IMG/VR virus record: IMGVR_UViG_3300030329_002961
Coordinates: 1-20,075 of that record
Source: a virus
Direction: 5' to 3' (one strand)
DNA length: 20,075 bases
Within the stretch, counting starts at the first letter, position 1. Every line of letters starts with the position of its first letter. Made by a program: the position numbers and the translations under genes. Below are positions 1 to 4,190 of this stretch, one piece after another. The notes under the pieces are model-generated. The model did no database searches, was not told the DNA's origin, and was given only the letters and a program-made list of their open reading frames with translations.

Positions 1-46
1 ATTCGGATACGGTATGAATCTTGACCTGTTTATGTTTATTTTCCAT
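1..46 (-). CDS. Partial leftward gene, N-terminus only
   Basis: Only the first 15 codons lie in the window; they read MENKHKQVKIHTVSE and continue past the left edge. The start is chosen because the ATG sits directly behind the AAGGAAAC leader shared by all the leftward genes (here with CCAA rather than CTAAA before the ATG, and one base shorter than the others). It is separated from the upstream cysteine-rich gene by a hairpin module. The fragment is charged and hydrophilic; no function can be assigned. Confidence 0.7.
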   Translation of the reverse strand, partial: MENKHKQVKIHTVSE

Positions 47-72
47 TTGGTTTCCTTGGTTTGGTTTGGTTC
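47..72 (-). promoter_or_regulatory. Start-associated leader, copy 1
   Basis: Read on the minus strand, this is two ACCAA units followed by CCAAGGAAACCAA and the ATG. AAGGA is the probable Shine-Dalgarno core. It is one of seven near-identical leaders in the leftward operon, and one of two preceded by a hairpin module and a CCCTT..AAGGG mini-palindrome. Confidence 0.8.
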
Positions 73-83
73 CCTTAAAAGGG

Positions 84-115
84 CCTCAGCCCCTTGCGAA
101 AGCAAGAGGATAAGG
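84..115 (-). ncRNA. Hairpin module A in leftward mRNA
   Basis: On the minus strand, CCTTA pairs with TGAGG and, after one T/C mismatch, CCTCTTGC pairs with GCAAGGGG around a TTTC loop. Two of the pairs are G-U wobbles in minus-strand RNA and would be C/A mismatches in plus-strand RNA, so the element folds best when transcribed leftward. It is flanked by CGCTTGAA (120-127) and CCCTTTTAAGGG (71-82 region), both also present around module B. It could be a weak terminator, a processing site or a translational element; no long U-run follows directly. Confidence 0.5.
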
Positions 116-128
116 GCCGTTCAAGCGG

Positions 129-941
129 TTAGTTATGAGACTTGAAAACAACGATAAGCGATTCGCCTTGAGGATGTTTCGAGACTCTTTCAAGGTCGGA
201 ATCCGAAACATGACCCATGGCATTAAGACGCTTCAATTGTTTAACAGGCGACCACTGGCGAACACACAAGCCGCATTGATTGCAATTAACAGCGCCTTCT
301 GTGGTTTGAGCCAAGCAACCCATGGCGATATTCTTGTCCTCGGTCTCGAAGACTTCACCTTGATAATCGGCTGGTAAAATCGAAACCGGACGCCATCCTT
401 TCCGGATAGCTTTATCGGCCATCTTGAGCGTATAGGTTGAAGCAAGAGCATAGTCTTTCCACTGACTAGCCATGCGATAGCCGGCAACGTAGCACAAAAG
501 ACCCATTCCTCGATTCTTGACGGTTTTAGCTATTCGGTCCGCTTCGGCTTTTGGAATCACTCCGACGTTCCCAATTGCAGAAAGCCGAACCACCCGAGCA
601 GAGCGCCTACTGTTATCCAGAGCGTTATTCAAATGGTACTTAGTGTGCCTTCCTTCACCTTCATCCTTCAGACGCTTGTAAGCCTTCTGAATAGAGCGAA
701 GCGCTTGCCCTACTCGCCCCCGATATGCATAGCATGATTTAAGATTCAAGCGTCCGACCTTGCCGCCTTTTCCGCCATCGCTTTTTGGAATCAGAGGACA
801 TCCGGAAGCTTTACATGAATCCTTGCATTCCTTTTGGGTTTCACCAATCCAGCCCGTCGGGATATTGCCGGTCTTCGTGTTCTGGCTTTCGCTGGTCCAT
901 AAGATTCGGATTGGTGATGGTTTGAATTCCTTGGTTGTCAT
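129..941 (-). CDS. Cysteine-rich phage protein, gp88/DUF7227-like
   Basis: A 270-residue soluble protein. The N-terminal part carries TKTGNIPTG (residues 22-30), then Cys39, Cys43, Cys48 and a SCYAYRG motif with Cys70; Cys150 and Cys209 follow, and the C-terminal third has Cys220, Cys223 and Cys226 (C-x2-C-x2-C). The 'KTGNIPTG ... C ... CPL ... CYA' layout recalls a widespread family of phage proteins annotated as gp88-like or DUF7227, whose function is unknown. The clustered cysteines suggest an iron-sulfur cluster or zinc binding; that is inference. Start codon ATG at 941 follows the shared AAGGAAAC leader. It is the largest gene of the leftward operon, with hairpin modules on both sides. 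The family assignment is from memory of motif layout, not a search. Confidence 0.65.
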   Translation of the reverse strand: MTTKEFKPSPIRILWTSESQNTKTGNIPTGWIGETQKECKDSCKASGCPLIPKSDGGKGGKVGRLNLKSCYAYRGRVGQALRSIQKAYKRLKDEGEGRHTKYHLNNALDNSRRSARVVRLSAIGNVGVIPKAEADRIAKTVKNRGMGLLCYVAGYRMASQWKDYALASTYTLKMADKAIRKGWRPVSILPADYQGEVFETEDKNIAMGCLAQTTEGAVNCNQCGLCVRQWSPVKQLKRLNAMGHVSDSDLERVSKHPQGESLIVVFKSHN

Positions 942-998
942 TACAGTTTCCTTGGTTGGTTTGGTTTGGGTTGGTTTGGTTGGTTTGGTTTGGTTTGT
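942..998 (-). promoter_or_regulatory. Start-associated leader, copy 2 (longest A/C tract)
   Basis: The longest of the seven leaders. On the minus strand, positions 998 down to 952 contain only A and C, as irregular ACCAAACC and ACCAACC units, followed by CCAAGGAAACTGTA and the ATG of the cysteine-rich gene. An A/C-only RNA cannot form internal pairs, so the ribosome site would be kept open. This copy differs from the consensus (CTGTA instead of CTAAA). Confidence 0.8.
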
Positions 999-1014
999 CC
1001 CTTGAAGGGGTCTT

Positions 1015-1040
1015 AAGCCCTCGACCGAAGCCGAGAGCCT
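1015..1040 (-). ncRNA. Hairpin module B in leftward mRNA
   Basis: On the minus strand, AGG-CTCTCGGC pairs with GTCGAGGG-CTT around a UUCG tetraloop closed by C-G, an exceptionally stable loop in RNA. As in module A, several pairs are G-U wobbles in minus-strand RNA and become mismatches in the opposite strand. The flanks CGCTTGAA (1049-1056, containing the TGA stop of the upstream gene) and CCCCTTCAAGGG (999-1010) match those of module A although the stems differ. No U-run follows, which argues against a simple terminator. Confidence 0.55.
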
Positions 1041-1049
1041 CGGAGCCTT

Positions 1050-1358
1050 TCAAGCGATATACTTCTCGTATTGCTTCGCGCAGCTAATCAATTCGGTGAT
1101 AACCTCGCCAGCCGTCGGCCTTGGACAATGCCAGCAACGATTTCCGCGCTTGATGTTAATCATGTCGCAGAACTTATACGAGTAGACGGTAATCACAGGC
1201 TTTTCAGCACCGATAAAAGTATAAGCTTCCAAGGCTGTCATGTCGTCCCATTGGACAAGCTTAAGAGTAAATCCGCGCATCTTAAGGAATTTGGCCTCAC
1301 CTCTAAAGGGCATGTCTCGAGGAAAAGGCGCGTGGATAAACTTTTCGGTGTATTTCAT
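1050..1358 (-). CDS. Hypothetical protein, 102 aa
   Basis: A 102-residue protein of the leftward operon, not recognised. The ATG at 1358 lies directly behind the shared leader (CCAAGGAAACTAAA), which fixes the start. It contains a short CWHCPRP segment near residues 75-81 (two cysteines with a histidine between them) plus two further cysteines; too little to call a metal site. Its TGA stop lies inside the CGCTTGAA flank of hairpin module B, so the end of this gene and the structured element overlap. Confidence 0.75.
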   Translation of the reverse strand: MKYTEKFIHAPFPRDMPFRGEAKFLKMRGFTLKLVQWDDMTALEAYTFIGAEKPVITVYSYKFCDMINIKRGNRCWHCPRPTAGEVITELISCAKQYEKYIA

Positions 1359-1387
1359 TTTAGTTTCCTTGGTTTGGGTTGGTTTGT
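1359..1387 (-). promoter_or_regulatory. Start-associated leader, copy 3
   Basis: On the minus strand: ACAAACCAACCCAAA followed by CCAAGGAAACTAAA and the ATG at 1358. AAGGA is 7 bases from the ATG. Identical in its last 14 bases to copies 4, 5 and 6. Confidence 0.85.
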
Positions 1388-1393
1388 AGTTCT

Positions 1394-1576
1394 TTAATAT
1401 CCAAGCGACCTTAAAAAAAGAATCGACTTGAAAAGTCCCCCTTCAAAATAGACACCATCTACATAAAGGTTTTTAACCTGATAGGTCCGCAAGGAAAGCC
1501 GCAACAAGTAAAAGCCATCCTTTCCCGCGCGGGTTCTAGTGTTTTCTTTTGGTTTGCTCACATAAACTTTTTTCAT
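1394..1576 (-). CDS. Hypothetical small basic protein, 60 aa
   Basis: A 60-residue basic protein beginning MKKVYVSKPKEN and ending RSLGY; not recognised. The frame is open upstream to 1681, but that extension would read through the shared leader and into the neighbouring gene; the leader ATG at 1576 (CCAAGGAAACTAAA then ATG) is the credible start. It follows the 72-residue gene with only the leader between them. Confidence 0.7.
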   Translation of the reverse strand: MKKVYVSKPKENTRTRAGKDGFYLLRLSLRTYQVKNLYVDGVYFEGGLFKSILFLRSLGY

Positions 1577-1601
1577 TTTAGTTTCCTTGGTTTGGGTTGG
1601 T
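1577..1601 (-). promoter_or_regulatory. Start-associated leader, copy 4
   Basis: On the minus strand the stop codon TAA of the upstream gene is fused to the leader: TAA, then ACCAACCCAAA, then CCAAGGAAACTAAA and ATG. It fills the whole space between the two genes. Confidence 0.85.
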
Positions 1602-1820
1602 TTAAAGGCTTTCGATAAGTGAAGTGATAGAAGAGGGAGTCTGAAGAATGGCGATTTGAGTTTCGATAACCTTGTTAGCAAAATGGATAGCGCTATGAAG
1701 GTTCCCGCTTTCAGTGTTGTCCTTAATCAATTGGATAAGGATGTGGCGGTCAGGGTAGTCCTTTCCGAGCTCGGAGATGATAGTTAAAAGTCTTGATAGT
1801 TCTTGGTGCTGCTGGGTCAT
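1602..1820 (-). CDS. Hypothetical helical protein, 72 aa
   Basis: A 72-residue protein (begins MTQQHQELSRLLTIIS, ends SLIESL). Its composition suggests it is mostly alpha-helical with heptad-like spacing of Leu and Ile; no cysteine, no membrane segment. The ATG at 1820 directly follows the shared leader. Function not recognised; position in the leftward operon of small proteins suggests an accessory or early role (inference). Confidence 0.72.
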   Translation of the reverse strand: MTQQHQELSRLLTIISELGKDYPDRHILIQLIKDNTESGNLHSAIHFANKVIETQIAILQTPSSITSLIESL

Positions 1821-1844
1821 TTTAGTTTCCTTGGTTGGTTTGGT
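1821..1844 (-). promoter_or_regulatory. Start-associated leader, copy 5
   Basis: On the minus strand: the TAA of the upstream 31-codon gene, then ACCAAACCAA, then CCAAGGAAACTAAA and ATG at 1820. The whole intergenic space is the leader. Confidence 0.85.
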
Positions 1845-1940
1845 TTAGAAGCAGAAGACGATAGCGATAACGGGAAGAAGGGGAACGAGAGAAAGAGAAA
1901 AGATTGCTATTGCGATTTCAAATCTTGATTGGAAGGTCAT
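1845..1940 (-). CDS. 31-residue hydrophobic membrane peptide
   Basis: A very short gene: ATG at 1938-1940 through TAA at 1845-1847, 31 residues beginning MTFQSRFEIAIAIF and ending AIVFCF. After a short polar N-terminus (residues 1-8) the rest is an uninterrupted hydrophobic stretch rich in Ile, Leu, Val and Phe, long enough for one membrane span. Evidence that it is real: it has the same leader directly before its ATG as its neighbours, and its stop codon is fused to the next leader. It could be a small holin-like, lysis-modulating or superinfection-exclusion peptide; nothing in the sequence distinguishes these. Confidence 0.72.
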   Translation of the reverse strand: MTFQSRFEIAIAIFSLSLVPLLPVIAIVFCF

Positions 1941-1960
1941 TTTAGTTTCCTTGGGTTGGT
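1941..1960 (-). promoter_or_regulatory. Start-associated leader, copy 6 (minimal form)
   Basis: The shortest leader. Between the TAA of the 93-residue gene and the ATG of the small membrane gene there are exactly 20 bases, ACCAACCCAAGGAAACTAAA on the minus strand. This defines the minimal repeated unit. Confidence 0.85.
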
Positions 1961-2242
1961 TTAGTATTCAAGGGTTTGAATCGAAAGCTTGATAGCCATT
2001 AGTTCTTTTTCCGTAAGGACAGAATACGTGTCCAGGTATTCATCGATAAGATAAAACTTAGCTTCGTTGCCGTACTCGTCACCGTGTTCCGTTAGGGTCC
2101 TGTTAAGCTTGACTTGTTCGTGTGCTATGGTCCACAACTTGACGTACAGGGCCCTGGCCTCGTCCTTGGAAAGATAAGGAGATGTATCGACGCATTCGGC
2201 TATCTCGTCCGCTTGCCAGTATTTTAAAAAATCAATGTTCAT
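1961..2242 (-). CDS. Hypothetical acidic protein, 93 aa (first gene of leftward operon)
   Basis: A 93-residue acidic protein beginning MNIDFLKYWQADEIAE and ending SIQTLEY; predicted helical by composition; not recognised. The frame stays open upstream to 2344, but the ATG at 2242 sits behind the shared AAGGAAAC leader and downstream of the predicted promoter start site near 2286, so the longer form would begin upstream of the transcript. It is the first gene read from the leftward promoter and so would be among the earliest products if that promoter is early (inference). Confidence 0.75.
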   Translation of the reverse strand: MNIDFLKYWQADEIAECVDTSPYLSKDEARALYVKLWTIAHEQVKLNRTLTEHGDEYGNEAKFYLIDEYLDTYSVLTEKELMAIKLSIQTLEY

Positions 2243-2286
2243 TTTGGTTTCCTTGGTTAGTTTGGTTTGGTTTGGGCGTTGGCCCC
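2243..2286 (-). promoter_or_regulatory. Leader copy 7 / 5' UTR of leftward operon
   Basis: Predicted 5' UTR from the start site near 2286. It starts with a small hairpin (GGGC, loop CAAC, GCCC; 2274-2285), continues with A/C repeats (CCCAAACCAAACCAAAC, then TAA) and ends CCAAGGAAACCAAA before the ATG. A hairpin at the very 5' end followed by an unpaired A/C tract would favour a stable and well-translated mRNA (inference). Confidence 0.65.
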
Positions 2287-2292
2287 CAACAC

Positions 2293-2321
2293 ATAGTAGC
2301 ACAGTAATGTATACATTGCAA
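2293..2321 (-). promoter_or_regulatory. Leftward promoter (sigma70-like, extended -10)
   Basis: On the minus strand: -35 TTGCAA (2321-2316), a 17-base spacer, and -10 TACTAT (2298-2293) preceded by TGC, an extended -10. Predicted start near 2286-2287, 44 bases before the first leftward ATG. Four of six consensus matches in each box plus ideal spacing and TGn make it credible. Confidence 0.65.
2306..2317. promoter_or_regulatory. Palindromic operator candidate AATGTATACATT
   Basis: A perfect 12-base inverted repeat without spacer, lying in the promoter spacer and touching the -35 box. A dimeric repressor bound here would block RNA polymerase. No repressor gene is visible in the window, so the protein that reads it is unknown (host or elsewhere in the phage). 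Confidence 0.5.
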
Positions 2322-2482
2322 GTGAAGAAGATATTTATTTGCACGAATCAGCGATATTATTTGAGAGCCAAGCGATAAAGGAAGGTGGCGCAAGTAGAAC
2401 GAATGGATATTGCTGGGTCTGCAGGAAGGGAAGGGAGAGTAGGGGGTTGAATTTGGAAAATCGGAGAAGGGGAAAAGGCTAA

Positions 2483-2521
2483 CCGTTCCTGATACCTCAA
2501 TATTTGGGGCCCATGGAACGG
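2483..2521 (+). ncRNA. Two-tier stem-loop in control region
   Basis: CCGTTCC (2483-2489) pairs perfectly with GGAACGG (2515-2521). Nested inside, CCTCAA (2495-2500) pairs with TTGGGG (2504-2509) around a TAT loop, with a symmetrical 5/5 internal loop between the two stems. The inner stem has a G-U pair only in plus-strand RNA. No promoter was identified for it and it has no U-run. Confidence 0.35.
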
Positions 2522-2547
2522 GAAGGATTTGGTGAAAGGATGAGATT

Positions 2548-2582
2548 GGAGAGAAAGAAGAGAGAAGAGGAGGAGGGAGGGG
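2548..2582 (+). repeat. 35-base homopurine tract
   Basis: All 35 bases on the plus strand are A or G, and the purine bias extends upstream to about 2520. It sits upstream of the rightward late operon. Such tracts can form triplex or otherwise unusual DNA; here it also explains the long artefactual pyrimidine-coded open frames on the minus strand. Confidence 0.7.
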
Positions 2583-2657
2583 CCCCCAAACTGCACCTCG
2601 GCATTCCTTAAAGGACCCCAAAAAATATGCGACCTATTTTTCTTAGGCCGGGTAACC

Positions 2658-2666
2658 TGCTATACT
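2658..2666 (+). promoter_or_regulatory. Rightward extended -10 promoter for terL
   Basis: TGC followed by TATACT (2661-2666, five of six matches to TATAAT). No good -35 lies 16-18 bases upstream (T-rich TTTTCT only), which the extended -10 could offset. The usual start point 7 bases past the -10 is 2673, the A of the terL ATG, so the mRNA could be leaderless; no Shine-Dalgarno sequence precedes that ATG. Confidence 0.5.
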
Positions 2667-2672
2667 CACCTC

Positions 2673-4190
2673 ATGTTACCTCCAGACATCAGGGCTCAGT
2701 TGGACGAGATATTGTCTGATCCGTTGAGTTTCATACGGTTGTTGCACATCTCTGACAAGGCGAGTGGAAAGCGTATTCGGTTTGAGCCCAATGGCGAGCA
2801 GAAGCGTCTTATACGTGAGGTTCAGAAGTCCAAGAGGGTGATCGTACTGAAGCCTCGTCAGATCGGGATATCGACTGTTTTACGGGCGTATGCTTTATGG
2901 CGTACATATACCACGAAGGATCCTTTAAGGTTTGGTGTCATTTCGTTTCATGACCGGAGTGCTAAACATTTGAGGCGTATGGATTCCCGATTGTTGTCGA
3001 GTCTGCCGAAGTTGTTGTCGCGGAAGTTGAGTGTTGATAATGCGACGAGTCTGGAGTTCGAGGATACTGAGGCGGCGATGTCCAGTTACACTGCTGGTTC
3101 CAAGGGTGGTACGAGGAGTTTTACGTTGTCTGCCGCTCATTTGTCGGAGTTTGCGTTTTACGAGAATCCGGAAGAGTTGCTGGCGCAGGTTGTAGCGACG
3201 GTTGGAGATGGGGCTATTTTTATTGAGAGTACTCCTAATGTGCCGGGGGACGCGTTTCACAGGCTTGTAATGGGAGCTCCGGAGAATGGATGGAAGTTGA
3301 TCACGTTTTGGTGGCATCAGCATTTGAAGTATCGTCAGGATGCCCCGAAGAAGTTTGTGCGAACCGAGGAAGAGGAGAAGCTGTCTATTCGATTTGCGTT
3401 GGATGACGATCAGTTGTATTGGCGGCGACAGCAGGTTGCTACGCTTGGTCTGGACAAGTTTCGCAGGGAGTATCCGGGTTGTATGGAGGATGCGTTTTAT
3501 CATGCATCTACGACGTATTTTCAGAGCGAGGATCTGGAGTACATACAGGAGATTTTCTTCGATGGGAAGGAGAGGAAGTATAGTGATCCAGATCCCACGG
3601 ATATTTATGCCATTGGTGTCGATGTCGCTGCAGGAGTTGGTTCTGACTATTCGACGATTACCGTGGTTTCTATGGCGACGTACCAGCCGGTGTATCATTT
3701 TCGGAGCAACGAGATTACGCCTACCGCGTTTTCGGACAAGGTGTTGACGATTGCGCAGAGGTACAATGATGCGAAGGTTTTATGTGAAAGCAATAATCAT
3801 GGTCATGTGGTGTTGTATCGTTTGAGGCACAGCGGGTATCGGAATTTGTGGTGTGGCCGGAAGGGTGTCGACTGGGTGACGTCGGTGAAGAGCAAGCTTG
3901 ATGCCTATGAGACGTTGAGGGAGTATGTGGGGAACAACATGATTGTTCGTCTTGATGCCCAGGTGTTGTCGGAGTTGAGGGCATTGACGGTCGAAAGGGT
4001 TACTCCGGAGGCGCCGAAGGGAATGCATGATGACTTGGCGATGTCGATGGCTTTGGCGTATCGATGCTTGCGTGACATTCCACGGCGCAAGTTGCAGATG
4101 GCGAAGAGAAATCTTATGGATACCTTGATCTCGAAGGTTAGATGTGGCAAGATCAAAGAGAGCAATTTACCGTGGAAGGTGAACGAATGA
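2673..4190 (+). CDS. terL: Terminase large subunit (ATPase/nuclease)
   Basis: A 505-residue DNA-packaging motor. The N-terminal ATPase has a terminase-type Walker A, KPRQIGIST at residues 60-68, and a hydrophobic strand ending in an acidic residue, SAAHLSEF, with Glu159 as the likely Walker B acid. The C-terminal nuclease shows the RNase H-like pattern: GVDVAAG with Asp317, CESNNHG with Glu372, and MHDDLAMS with Asp453/Asp454. Length and motif order are typical of complete large terminases. It would dock on the portal, hydrolyse ATP and cut concatemeric DNA. No small terminase is recognisable beside it. The ATG at 2673 has no Shine-Dalgarno site and lies just behind an extended -10. The 3' end overlaps the portal ATG by four bases (ATGA). 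Leu codons are mostly TTG in the part counted. Confidence 0.95.
   Translation: MLPPDIRAQLDEILSDPLSFIRLLHISDKASGKRIRFEPNGEQKRLIREVQKSKRVIVLKPRQIGISTVLRAYALWRTYTTKDPLRFGVISFHDRSAKHLRRMDSRLLSSLPKLLSRKLSVDNATSLEFEDTEAAMSSYTAGSKGGTRSFTLSAAHLSEFAFYENPEELLAQVVATVGDGAIFIESTPNVPGDAFHRLVMGAPENGWKLITFWWHQHLKYRQDAPKKFVRTEEEEKLSIRFALDDDQLYWRRQQVATLGLDKFRREYPGCMEDAFYHASTTYFQSEDLEYIQEIFFDGKERKYSDPDPTDIYAIGVDVAAGVGSDYSTITVVSMATYQPVYHFRSNEITPTAFSDKVLTIAQRYNDAKVLCESNNHGHVVLYRLRHSGYRNLWCGRKGVDWVTSVKSKLDAYETLREYVGNNMIVRLDAQVLSELRALTVERVTPEAPKGMHDDLAMSMALAYRCLRDIPRRKLQMAKRNLMDTLISKVRCGKIKESNLPWKVNE

Larger units (their letters stand above)
2322..2657. other. Non-coding control region between divergent operons
   Basis: About 340 bases with no convincing gene. 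Contents: an AT-rich part next to the leftward promoter, a folded element (2483-2521), a homopurine tract (2548-2582), a TTTGGGG/CCCCAAA-type inverted pair (2503-2512 with 2580-2590), and a TCCTT-A-AAGGA palindrome (2605-2615). A 32-codon frame on the plus strand (2513-2611) is very charged and low in complexity and is not called as a gene. It could hold transcription control sites or an origin; none is demonstrated. Confidence 0.6.

Noticed and set aside
84-115. Hairpin A as an ordinary intrinsic terminator
   Set aside because: Only four T follow after seven other bases, and the sister hairpin B has no T-run, so termination is not the best explanation for both.
1394-1681. Longer 95-codon version of the 60-residue gene
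   Set aside because: The extension reads through the shared leader into the neighbouring gene; the leader ATG at 1576 explains the start.
47-2275. ACCAAACC repeats as a CRISPR array or satellite
   Set aside because: Units are 7-8 bases, irregular, have no spacers and are always tied to start codons.
2299-2321. LexA-type SOS box at the leftward promoter
   Set aside because: The palindrome AATGTATACATT does not have the CTGT-N8-ACAG spacing; a single CTGT nearby is not matched.
2513-2611. 32-codon frame on the plus strand before terL
   Set aside because: GGGG is too close to the ATG, and the product is a low-complexity Glu/Arg/Lys run from the purine tract; kept only as a remote possibility.
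2232-2621. Overlapping Pro/Ser/Phe-rich open frames on the minus strand (2232-2621, 2357-2596)
   Set aside because: They translate the homopurine tract, have no start-associated leader, and cover the leftward promoter.
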